Below, in pieces: positions 7,817 through 15,380 of a stretch of 39,794 bases of DNA. The notes beneath the pieces were generated by a model. The model was not told the origin of the DNA, did not search any database, and worked only from the letters and a program-made list of their open reading frames with translations. Position numbers and translations under genes: made by a program. Source of the DNA: Candidatus Cloacimonadota bacterium (lineage in GTDB: Bacteria; Muiribacteriota; UBA6191); contig NVVD01000001.1 of the NCBI GenBank assembly GCA_002402105.1, positions 343,060-382,853 on the forward strand, read 5' to 3'. The number at the start of each line of letters is the position of its first letter. Position 1 is the first letter of the stretch.

Positions 7817-8840
7817 TAGTTGGGGAAAAAAGAAAAATAAAAAATTAGATTTGTTAGCAGAAGAAATTGCTAAAGAATCTGGTGAAATTTTAATTTTAGA
7901 CAAAAAAGAAGAAAGCTCTGAAAGTTCAAACTCATGGTCTTCTCGCTTGTCATCAGGTTTAAGCCGAACAAGAAACTCATGGGTTTCATCTATATCATCT
8001 ATTTTTGGAGACGGTAAATTAGATGAAGATAAATTAGAAGAGTTTGAAGATATTTTAATTCAAGGAGACCTCGGAGTTGATGTTACTATGGATTTAGTAA
8101 ACCATCTTCGTGAGGGCTGGAAAGATGGTAAATATAAAACGGTCTCAGATATACAAAGTTCTTTAAAAGAGAAAATTCAAGAAGAGCTAACCTTAAAAAT
8201 ATCTCCTTTAAATTTAAATGAAAAACCCTTTGCTGTAATTTTAATGGTTGGTATTAATGGTGTGGGTAAAACTACAACTACAGCTAAAATTACTTCTCTT
8301 TTTCAAAAATTAGATAAAAAATGTATGCTTGTTGCTTGTGATACTTTTAGAGCAGGTGCTGTCAAGCAACTTGAAACTTGGGGTGAGCGTTTAAACGTAA
8401 CGGTTGTAAAAGGTAAAGACAATGAAGACCCAGCAAGTGTAGCATTTGAAGGTATTAAACGAGCCAAAGAAGAAAAAATTGATATTTTAATTATTGATAC
8501 AGCTGGACGTTTACATACTCAAGTCAACTTAATGGAAGAAGTCAAAAAAATATCGCGTGTTGTTGAAAAAGCTTTACCTGGTGCTCCTCATGAGACATTG
8601 ATGGTGATTGACTCTACAACAGGTCAAAATGCAATTGAGCAAGCTAAAGTTTTTAATGAGGCTTTAAACTTATCAGGTCTTGTTGTAACTAAGTTAGACG
8701 GAACAGCAAAGGGTGGAGTAGTTGTAGCTATACATAGACAGCTACAGATTCCTGTACGTTTTATTGGTGTTGGTGAGCAAGTGAATGATTTACAAACATT
8801 TAATCCAGAAGAGTTTACGGAGGCATTGTTTGCAATCTAA
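7809..8840 (+). CDS. ftsY: Signal recognition particle receptor FtsY
   Basis: FtsY is the SRP receptor GTPase that docks ribosome-SRP complexes at the inner membrane for co-translational insertion. From the chosen ATG it has 343 residues: a charged, Ser-rich A region (1-65) and then the NG domain. GTPase motifs are GINGVGKTTTTAK (about 148-160, P-loop), DTFRAGAVKQLE, DTAGRLHTQ and TKLDGTAKGG, with the closing GVGEQVNDLQTF typical of FtsY. A longer GTG start at 7797 is open, but GGAG at 7799-7802 is well placed (6 bases) for the ATG at 7809. That ATG overlaps the stop of the pseudouridine synthase gene. The A region is short compared with E. coli, as in most bacteria. Confidence 0.94.
   Translation: MFSSWGKKKNKKLDLLAEEIAKESGEILILDKKEESSESSNSWSSRLSSGLSRTRNSWVSSISSIFGDGKLDEDKLEEFEDILIQGDLGVDVTMDLVNHLREGWKDGKYKTVSDIQSSLKEKIQEELTLKISPLNLNEKPFAVILMVGINGVGKTTTTAKITSLFQKLDKKCMLVACDTFRAGAVKQLETWGERLNVTVVKGKDNEDPASVAFEGIKRAKEEKIDILIIDTAGRLHTQVNLMEEVKKISRVVEKALPGAPHETLMVIDSTTGQNAIEQAKVFNEALNLSGLVVTKLDGTAKGGVVVAIHRQLQIPVRFIGVGEQVNDLQTFNPEEFTEALFAI
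8819..8823 (+). promoter_or_regulatory. Ribosome binding site inside ftsY that fixes the next gene's TTG start
   Basis: GGAGG lies six bases before TTG at 8830, which begins a protein with the expected methylase N-terminus (SKTFSYVSVPIGDFEDFT). An upstream in-frame ATG at 8785 has no such site and would add 15 residues unlike the family. The site lies within the last codons of ftsY, so the two genes are translationally coupled. Confidence 0.7.
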
Positions 8841-9528
8841 AACTTTTTCGTATGTGAGTGTACCTATTGGTGATTTTGAAGATTTTACTTTAAAAGCGAT
8901 TCGTATCTTAAAAGAAAGCCAATGTATTATTTGTGAAGAGCTTAAACCAGCTCGTAAATTATTAAAGTATTTAGGTTTAGATTTTTATCATGGAAAATAT
9001 GACGAAAAAGACTCTAGAGTTTTTTTAGAAAGATTTCATGAAAATTCAAGTGATGATGATAAACTTTTTTTAAAAGAAATGCTGAAACAGGTAAAAAGAG
9101 TTTCTTATATTTCTGATTGTGGCTCTCCTATTTTTGAAGACCCTGGTAATGGTTTGCTTGGGCTTTTAAAAGGCTTTGATATACAAAGAGTAGGAGGAGT
9201 CTCTTCTCTTTCTTATTTAATGATGTATTTACCGATTCATATTAAACAATTTGAAATGTTTGGTTTTTTAAATAGAGAAACCTCTATTAGAAAATCAGAA
9301 ATAAATAAAATTAAAAGTTCTAAAAAATGTACTTTTTTAATGGAAACCCCATATCGTATTCAAAAGTTTGTAAAAGAGCTTGAAGACAATTTTAAAGATT
9401 GGAATATAGTTTTTGGATATCGTTTGAGTATGGATGATGAAAAAGTAATTTGTGGTAAAATATCAAAATTTTCATCTAAATTAAAAACTCTTACAAAGGG
9501 TGAATTTGTAGTTTTTATTTATCCTTAA
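8830..9528 (+). CDS. RsmI-like tetrapyrrole-methylase-family (SAM-dependent) methyltransferase
   Basis: This 232-residue protein belongs to the tetrapyrrole methylase family. It most resembles RsmI, which 2'-O-methylates C1402 of 16S rRNA. Matching stretches are VPIGDFEDFTLKAIRILKE (RsmI: TPIGNLxDITLRA), YISDCGSPIFEDPG (RsmI: SDAGTPxxxDPG), a weak equivalent of the PGPS loop (RVGGVSSLSY), FGFLNRE, and METPYRIQKFVKEL (RsmI: YESxHRLxxxLxxL). It is shorter than RsmI (about 280) and lacks the C-terminal extension. Several hallmark residues differ: EDTR is EELK and PGP is VGG. It could be true RsmI in a divergent lineage or a paralogue with another substrate. The gene overlaps ftsY by 11 bases and converges with the acetyltransferase gene with a 4-base overlap. 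Confidence 0.72.
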   Translation: MQSKTFSYVSVPIGDFEDFTLKAIRILKESQCIICEELKPARKLLKYLGLDFYHGKYDEKDSRVFLERFHENSSDDDKLFLKEMLKQVKRVSYISDCGSPIFEDPGNGLLGLLKGFDIQRVGGVSSLSYLMMYLPIHIKQFEMFGFLNRETSIRKSEINKIKSSKKCTFLMETPYRIQKFVKELEDNFKDWNIVFGYRLSMDDEKVICGKISKFSSKLKTLTKGEFVVFIYP

Positions 9529-10010
9529 ATTAGATTTTTAGACATAAATACTTGTGATTCTAGCTCTTTAAAATTTTGATTTTTATAGAATATAAAGGCC
9601 TTTGTATTTGAATTAACCTCTAATATGACTTTTTCTTTATTGTGAAGAGTACTTTCTTTATAGATATCCTCAAGAAGGAACTTTCCTACTCCTTGATTTT
9701 GAAAGTTTTGTTTGATGCTAATTTGAGCAAGATAGGAGTGTCTTATATTCACCAAAAATTCATTAAAATAAAATGATTGAACCAGAGTAGGGTCTAATAA
9801 TAAATGATAAAAGGCAATAATTTCATTATTAACTTCAATGACTTTTGATAAAGATTTATCTTGGTTTCTCCAATTTAAAAAAGCTCGATGCCGATTTGAT
9901 TTAATTTCATAGTTGTCTGAACTTTTTTGAGGCTGTTTAATTAACTCCTCTAGTTGTACCACTTGTTTTAAGTGGTACGCTTTCATAGAGCTTATTTGAA
10001 AGTGTATCAC
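9525..10010 (-). CDS. GNAT-family N-acetyltransferase
   Basis: A 161-residue protein with the GNAT acetyl-CoA-binding core: ISIKQNFQNQGVGKFLLEDI (the Q/RxxGxG/A motif, about residues 95-120), then VILEVNSNTKAFIFYKNQNFKEL, the standard closing strand-helix-strand. The C-terminus fits the RimI-like group. The substrate is unknown. The GTG start overlaps the fliS stop by 4 bases, so it is the last gene of the flagellar operon. This raises the possibility that it acetylates flagellar sugars or proteins, but position is the only support. Its 3' end overlaps the convergent methylase gene by 4 bases. Confidence 0.8.
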   Translation of the reverse strand: MIHFQISSMKAYHLKQVVQLEELIKQPQKSSDNYEIKSNRHRAFLNWRNQDKSLSKVIEVNNEIIAFYHLLLDPTLVQSFYFNEFLVNIRHSYLAQISIKQNFQNQGVGKFLLEDIYKESTLHNKEKVILEVNSNTKAFIFYKNQNFKELESQVFMSKNLI

Positions 10011-10600
10011 TTTTTATTAGGCATATTTTTACCATAAATCTGTCGAAACCTGTTTGTTTGTGCATTAGCTTTAGCTGATTGGCTTACAACTGGGTTAGAA
10101 CTAATAGGAGTTTGAGAAACTATAGGGGCTACAGTTTTTGGTATATCTTTTTGGTTAATGTCATCATTTGTACTTTTGCCAATTACAGGTTTTGGAATAC
10201 CGTTAGGGTATTTTTCTTTATTGATACGGATGACTTCTTTCCAAGTTTCTCTAAGATTTTTGAGCATATCTGTTGCAACAGATAGCTCTTTAGCATCTTT
10301 TGTCATATTGGCTTGAGCTAAAGTATAATTTAGATACTCATAGATGTTGTATAAGTTTTTAGCAATATCTCCACCGATATCAAAATTTAATGAAACCATT
10401 AATTCAGTTAAAATATTTTGTGCTTTGATTAGGGCATTGTTTGAGGTTTCAATTTGAGTATCATCATCTAAACAAGAAGCAGCGATATTAATATTTTTAA
10501 TAGCTCCATCGTAAAGCATAAGAATTAGCATTTCAGGACTAGCTGTTTCTATTCTCATTCTTTTGTATTGGTTCATTTGATTGCTGTAAGGTACTGCCAT
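10007..10600 (-). CDS. fliS: Flagellin export chaperone FliS with long disordered tail
   Basis: FliS binds flagellin in the cytoplasm and keeps it export-ready. Residues 1-125 carry the FliS signature: YKRMRIETASPEMLILMLYDGAIKNI at the N-terminus, then helices with NALIKAQNILTELMVSLNFDIGGDIAKNLYNIYEYL and NLRETWKEV. Standard FliS is about 125-135 residues; here about 65 extra residues (131-197) rich in Pro, Ser, Gln, Asn and Lys form a probably disordered tail. AGGAAG precedes the ATG and overlaps the stop of the upstream maf gene. The acetyltransferase gene follows with a 4-base overlap. No flagellin gene is in the window. Confidence 0.92.
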   Translation of the reverse strand: MAVPYSNQMNQYKRMRIETASPEMLILMLYDGAIKNINIAASCLDDDTQIETSNNALIKAQNILTELMVSLNFDIGGDIAKNLYNIYEYLNYTLAQANMTKDAKELSVATDMLKNLRETWKEVIRINKEKYPNGIPKPVIGKSTNDDINQKDIPKTVAPIVSQTPISSNPVVSQSAKANAQTNRFRQIYGKNMPNKK

Positions 10601-10609
10601 TTTTACTTC

Positions 10610-12547
10610 CTAAACACAATTTTTGGATAAATAATCAGATTGAAGGTTTGTTTCACAAGACTCTTTTATGGTGTTCATAGATTCTATTAATAAATTTAGT
10701 GCATTAATTTTAGTATCAAAGAAATTATAATAGAAATTGGCCAACTCTTCAACCATCTCTTGATCAAGTTTTCTACCAATATTTTTTTTCATAACATTAC
10801 TGAAAAATAATTCGGCTTTTTGATTCTGTTGTTCTAGTAATGAAGATAATAATAGATTTTTTTCAAGACCACAATGTCTATCTTTTCCCATTTTATTAAA
10901 TAACTGTCTAATTTTTAATTTTTGCTCTGTTGAATCTTTGTATTTGTAAAGAAGTTTAGCCTGTTCTTGTAATGATCTTGCTTTGATAATTGCTTCGTTG
11001 ATTTGGTCAACTTTTAGGAGTGTATCTTCGTATAGCTTAGTAAAATCGTAGTGGTTATCTATTTTTTGATAAAGTGAATTAATTTTAGAATCAATATCCA
11101 TTTGAATGTTAGTTTGTTTTAAAGCATCATAAACAGATTGTAAACTAGCTTGTTGACAGTTGTTTTTTAAAATACCGTTTTCAGTAGCATTAATAACTTG
11201 CGCGTCTAATTCTAAAAAGCGATTTTCAAGCCAATTAGCATATAATTTTAAATTAGGTTGAGTGAGAGTCATTTGATTATAAATATCTGCATCAGGTGTA
11301 ATAGATTTTTCTAAAAGTTTCATTATATGAATAGTTAGCTTACTAGTATATAAGTGTTGCCTAGAGTTGCTATTCAATTGTTTATCAATTGCTTTATCAA
11401 AAGCAGACCCTTCACAATGGGTTAAAAGGTTGGTATGAGCTAAATCTTGACCAACAAAAACTATCGATTGACACCCCATTCTACTAGCGAGGTCAAGAGC
11501 TGTTGTAGAGATAGAGCCCCATGATAAAAGTTTTTGGTCTTTTTTTGGCAAAAAATCTAAGACGTATTGTGTATAATATCCATCAAAAGAGCATAAAAAA
11601 GATTTTGTATTATCAATATCAAAAACATTTTTATAAGTAGAGGCTTCTAAGATGAGAGTTGTTTTAGAATAATCAGTATTTTTAAAATGAATAAAATTAC
11701 CAGGGCTTGGGTCGGCAGTACAAACAAAATGTGGGTGTATATTTTGATCTTTTAAAATAGTATAAGCAGTATCAACAGTAATCAATACAGCTAAGTTTTC
11801 TTCTCTTATTTTTCTGAGTAAATCAAAATGTTTTGATAAAGAGGGACCTGCCCCGATGATAATAGCAGGCATACTTTTAAACTGATCAAATAGATTGCTT
11901 ACCCACGGAAAATTATTAAAATATCTTAGATTATGAATACAGTTAGATGTATACTCTGTACCAGATTCAATAACTGTAAGCATGTTAGCAGTAAATTTTT
12001 TAATAGCTTTTAAAAAATTTTCTTTAATAACAGAGATTTCATTTGGAAATATTTTTAAATAAGAGGGAAGCTCTAAAATTTGTACGCCAGAGTGGATATG
12101 AAAGTTATAAAAACCTTCAAGTATTTTACCTATCTCTTGAACATCTGTACTAATTAAAATTTTAATTTTTGGGTTTTCAAAAAATCGCTTTAAGCATTTA
12201 GTACGAAGAGATTGGAGTATTATTTTATAAGAAGGCTCAATAACAATAATATCTCTATTCGGATGTTTTTCAAGTAGTAAATCAATGTGATAGCCTAGTC
12301 CAAATCCAAAGACTATAGTTAATTTATTATCACTAAATTTAAGGTTATTATATAGTTTTGTCGCTTCTTTTGTAGGAAAAATCGAATGTATACTGATTTT
12401 AGAGTTAGAGTGTGTGACTCTAAAGTTTGGGCAACCCTCTTTTGTTTCAATTTCTTCGACTTGTGTGATTCGATGGTCTTCGATGCTTTGTGAGTCTATA
12501 ATGGTATATAAATCAGGGGCAATTTCTTTCAAATAGTCATAAATCAT
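10610..12547 (-). CDS. Maf-type motility-associated glycosyltransferase (MAF_flag10 / DUF115 family)
   Basis: A 645-residue cytoplasmic protein of the motility-associated factor family. Members in Campylobacter, Helicobacter, Aeromonas and Magnetospirillum transfer nonulosonic acid sugars to flagellin. The family core is the region from about 225 to 390: PAIIIGAGPSLSKHFDLL, LITVDTAYTILKDQNIHPHFVCTADPSP, and CQSIVFVGQDLAHT followed by THCEGSAF. The N-terminal third (LTIVFGFGLGYHIDLLLE, DIIVIEPS) is a Rossmann-like domain also typical of the family. The C-terminal 230 residues are helical and charged. It sits between fliD and fliS in the sigma-28 operon, which agrees with flagellin as acceptor. 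Sugar identity cannot be read, and no pseudaminic or legionaminic acid genes are nearby. Confidence 0.85.
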   Translation of the reverse strand: MIYDYLKEIAPDLYTIIDSQSIEDHRITQVEEIETKEGCPNFRVTHSNSKISIHSIFPTKEATKLYNNLKFSDNKLTIVFGFGLGYHIDLLLEKHPNRDIIVIEPSYKIILQSLRTKCLKRFFENPKIKILISTDVQEIGKILEGFYNFHIHSGVQILELPSYLKIFPNEISVIKENFLKAIKKFTANMLTVIESGTEYTSNCIHNLRYFNNFPWVSNLFDQFKSMPAIIIGAGPSLSKHFDLLRKIREENLAVLITVDTAYTILKDQNIHPHFVCTADPSPGNFIHFKNTDYSKTTLILEASTYKNVFDIDNTKSFLCSFDGYYTQYVLDFLPKKDQKLLSWGSISTTALDLASRMGCQSIVFVGQDLAHTNLLTHCEGSAFDKAIDKQLNSNSRQHLYTSKLTIHIMKLLEKSITPDADIYNQMTLTQPNLKLYANWLENRFLELDAQVINATENGILKNNCQQASLQSVYDALKQTNIQMDIDSKINSLYQKIDNHYDFTKLYEDTLLKVDQINEAIIKARSLQEQAKLLYKYKDSTEQKLKIRQLFNKMGKDRHCGLEKNLLLSSLLEQQNQKAELFFSNVMKKNIGRKLDQEMVEELANFYYNFFDTKINALNLLIESMNTIKESCETNLQSDYLSKNCV

Positions 12548-12576
12548 TTTTATTGAAATCCTTTATTTGAGATCTT

Positions 12577-13194
12577 TTATTGAGTAACTTTTTGATAAAA
12601 ATCATTGCAAGAATTGCTCAATAGCCCTATACATTCTAAAAGATCGTATTCTAATAAATCTAAAAATAAAGTTTGGTCTGAATTTTCTTGGCTTTCAATC
12701 AAAGTTTTAAAAACTCCCGATAGTTTATTACCATTAAGTATAAAAGGGTGTTGGGTGAGTTCTTTTTCTTTTAAGTTATCTAAAAGGTGTTCTTCTATGC
12801 CATTAAATATGGTAGTAAACCACATAAGACCATCGGTAATGACTTGAAACTCTTGATATGCTTCAGAAGTTTTATTTTGTTCAAAGTATTCTAAAATAGT
12901 AGAGATGAGTTTATGCATTTCTGGTAAAATAGTGTTAGCTAACTGCAGGCCATCATAAATAAGATCTTTTGGAGATGAAGCAAATAACTCTAAGTTATTA
13001 ATTTTTTCAATTGGGTATTCGGCAAAGTCGATTTCTTCTTGATCATCTAATAGTTTATTATTAAGCTTAATAGATGTTAAAAAGTTTTGTTTGGGCTCAA
13101 GTGTTGATGTTTCAACTTTTTGAATGAGTTGAGATAGGTTAATAAGATTATTTGTATCTACTTCAATAGATTCATTATTTATGAATATTTGCAT
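12577..13194 (-). CDS. Unknown protein between fliD and maf in the flagellar operon
   Basis: A 205-residue acidic protein I do not recognise. The N-terminal 75 residues (MQIFINNESIEVD, FLTSIKLNNKLLDD, YPIEKINNLELF) alternate like a small ubiquitin- or ThiS-like beta-grasp domain. The remaining 130 residues are helical, with a run of amphipathic helices (LANTILPEMHKLISTILEYFEQ, FQVITDGLMWFTTIFNGIEEHLL). No signal peptide or catalytic motif is seen. It starts 7 bases after the fliD stop and ends about 30 bases before maf, so co-expression with flagellar cap, glycosylation and chaperone genes is near certain. An assembly or chaperone-like role is inferred only from position and shape. Confidence 0.75.
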   Translation of the reverse strand: MQIFINNESIEVDTNNLINLSQLIQKVETSTLEPKQNFLTSIKLNNKLLDDQEEIDFAEYPIEKINNLELFASSPKDLIYDGLQLANTILPEMHKLISTILEYFEQNKTSEAYQEFQVITDGLMWFTTIFNGIEEHLLDNLKEKELTQHPFILNGNKLSGVFKTLIESQENSDQTLFLDLLEYDLLECIGLLSNSCNDFYQKVTQ

Positions 13195-13201
13195 GTTTTA
13201 C

Positions 13202-15226
13202 CTAGAATGATGCTGATGCTAGTTGATTGCCTTGATCTTGTAACCTTGCCATTGTTACTTCCATATTTTGAAATTGCAATAATAGACCTTCTTGAAATTT
13301 TATTAGTTGGCCATTTTTCACTAAAATATCAAGAGATAATTGAGCAATTTGTAAATCTAGGGTAGAAGAACTAATAGATGTATTTGGTGTGCCAGCAACT
13401 CTTGTAAAATGGCCTTTAAAACTCGTATAGTTTTTAAGCTCTACTTTTAAAAACTCGGCGATACCTCTTTTACCTCTTGGTTCATCATCGTCTGCTTCTT
13501 GTGCAAAAAGTGTTCGAATATCTGCCATATTATTTTTTAAGGCATTCGTAAATTTTTCTTCATCAGTAATTTTTAAAGTACCAATACGAGTTTGATCTTT
13601 ATTTGAACCAACAGAGCCAGTAGAAATACCAAGAGAGGATAGACTAGAAAATCCATTTGTAGCACCATCGGTTACTCGATAAGAGATTCGTCTTAATAAG
13701 TTATAAGACCTTTGTAATAGAGGGTCACTTGAAAGTGCTTGTTTTCTTAGGGCTGTTTCTCTTTCTTCGATATCTTCTGATGAATTATCGCTTAACTCGG
13801 CTTTAGTAAAACCCTTAATTTTATAATCTCTTTTAAATGTAGATTTTTCGTGTACTAAAGTAATAGCATTGTTGTACTTTTCAAGAAAGTTTTCTATTTG
13901 TGTTCTTGTGTTATCTACATCATAGTCAATATCTAAAGTAGTTGAGCCAACTTTAGTTAAATTTAAAACAACATTATCAATTAAATCTTCAATTTTATTT
14001 GTAGATCGTGTGATGGTTAAGCCTTCTAAGATGATCTCCGCATCTGTTGCATCTTGTAAAACGTTTTTTGGCTGGTTTGCTTCAAGACCTAAGTCAAAAG
14101 CAATAGTACCAACTTTGTCATAAATATCAATTGGGCCACCACCACCATCAAAAACAAGTTGTCCACCTTGAATTGTTGATGTTACTCCACTATCACCAGA
14201 TGCATCATTAAATGCTTGATTAATATCATTAATGCTTGAAAAGGCAGCAATATCAATTTGTCTATGATTTACAACTATGGTTTGTAGTTCTGTATTGTAA
14301 AAAGCAAACTCACCTGTATCTGCATCAGGAGGTGTTTGAAGATCACTAATATTAGTACCAGTTTTATCGACTAAATCAATCTGTCCTGTTTCATTTGCAA
14401 CGATTAAACGGTCATCTTGTACAAATGCCTCTAGGTTGTTGATTCCAGCGGAGTTTATAATATCAGCAATTTCTGACATTGTTTCTCCACCAGATAAAGT
14501 AAAATCAAGTCCCCCAGCTGTTATGACTCCAGCTGTGGATAAGAATGAGGGATCAGCTTTTGATTTAAAAAACTCTCCGATAGCATCATCAGGGGTAATA
14601 TTTGAGTGAGTATTGTCTTGAATAAGTCCAATATCATTTAAAAGACTGCCTTCTGATTGTTCTAATTGGATTCTTCCAATTTTACCTTCTTTATCAGAGG
14701 TTAAAATTAGAGTATTATTAATGATACTAGCATTGACTCCTGTTTCTTCTTTGACTCCATTGATACCATTTTTAATATCAAGTAAGCTCACACCGGTTTC
14801 AAACTGTAGGCTTGTACCATTGATTTTAATAGTAGAATCAGTAGTTGTAAAAGCATCGGTAACAGATACTAATTTATCAGAGGCAATTTTATGTGCTTGA
14901 GCTAAAGACTTAACCTCAATGTCATAAGATGCTACCTCAGCATCTGTATTTGGAGAAGCTTTGAGAATCTCATTATCACTAAATTTAGCGGCTTTTTTAT
15001 TGAAAGTAGCATTCAAAGAAAGTTGAAGCATTGAATCTTCTAAAGATGCAAAAGCAGCGTTAATAGATTGGTATTCTTCTTTTTTGATTCGTAGTTCGTG
15101 TTTGGTTCTTTCGGCTTGGTCAATGGGTTGTTTTTGACGAGAAGTTAGAGCTTGAACTAATTGACCTGAGTCAATACCTGAAATAATACCTGTTGATAGT
15201 GCTAATCCATTACCTAGTTGTGGCAT
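13202..15226 (-). CDS. fliD: Flagellar filament cap protein FliD (HAP2)
   Basis: FliD forms the cap at the filament tip under which flagellin monomers fold. The 674 residues show the FliD N domain (GIISGIDSGQLVQALTSRQKQPID at about 13-36, then a heptad-rich helix to residue 75) and the FliD C domain (about 440-674: IENFLEKYNNAITLVHE, the SSDPLLQRSYNLLRR type motif, LSSLGISTG, and a C-terminal coiled coil ending MARLQDQGNQLASASF). The centre (about 120-420) is the exposed, variable region. It contains several repeated small beta-domains of the flagellin hook type, making the protein longer than E. coli FliD (468). AGGAG precedes the ATG. A sigma-28-like promoter lies about 100 bases upstream; the downstream genes follow with very short gaps. 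Confidence 0.93.
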   Translation of the reverse strand: MPQLGNGLALSTGIISGIDSGQLVQALTSRQKQPIDQAERTKHELRIKKEEYQSINAAFASLEDSMLQLSLNATFNKKAAKFSDNEILKASPNTDAEVASYDIEVKSLAQAHKIASDKLVSVTDAFTTTDSTIKINGTSLQFETGVSLLDIKNGINGVKEETGVNASIINNTLILTSDKEGKIGRIQLEQSEGSLLNDIGLIQDNTHSNITPDDAIGEFFKSKADPSFLSTAGVITAGGLDFTLSGGETMSEIADIINSAGINNLEAFVQDDRLIVANETGQIDLVDKTGTNISDLQTPPDADTGEFAFYNTELQTIVVNHRQIDIAAFSSINDINQAFNDASGDSGVTSTIQGGQLVFDGGGGPIDIYDKVGTIAFDLGLEANQPKNVLQDATDAEIILEGLTITRSTNKIEDLIDNVVLNLTKVGSTTLDIDYDVDNTRTQIENFLEKYNNAITLVHEKSTFKRDYKIKGFTKAELSDNSSEDIEERETALRKQALSSDPLLQRSYNLLRRISYRVTDGATNGFSSLSSLGISTGSVGSNKDQTRIGTLKITDEEKFTNALKNNMADIRTLFAQEADDDEPRGKRGIAEFLKVELKNYTSFKGHFTRVAGTPNTSISSSTLDLQIAQLSLDILVKNGQLIKFQEGLLLQFQNMEVTMARLQDQGNQLASASF

Positions 15227-15273
15227 GAGATTCTCCTATTGTTTTTAAAGCAATTTGTATGCTTTGTTTTCAA

Positions 15274-15309
15274 ATATATATCTTTTTAAGTAATGTTTTT
15301 GATATATAT
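15274..15309. repeat. AT-only inverted repeat in the fliD leader
   Basis: ATATATATC (15274-15282) and GATATATAT (15301-15309) are perfect 9-base complements with an 18-base loop, between the sigma-28 promoter and the fliD start. In such AT-rich DNA a weak alternating stem can arise by chance. If real, it would form a leader hairpin in the flagellar transcript or mark a weak end of the folC transcript. Confidence 0.25.
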
Positions 15310-15328
15310 AAAATGGGCCTTATTATCT

Positions 15329-15356
15329 CTATCGGCAAAATCGCTGTAAAACCTTA
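15329..15356 (-). promoter_or_regulatory. Sigma-28 (FliA)-type promoter of the fliD operon
   Basis: On the minus strand TAAGGTTT (15356-15349) is followed after 12 bases by GCCGATAG (15336-15329). The FliA consensus is TAAAGTTT, 11 bases, GCCGATAA, so 14 of 16 element bases agree and the spacer is one base longer. The element is about 100 bases upstream of fliD and points to it. It lies just after the folC stop, where a flagellar late-gene promoter is expected. This is strong motif and context evidence without experimental support. Confidence 0.8.
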
Positions 15357-15380
15357 GCTTTTTTATAAAAGTTTTGTACT

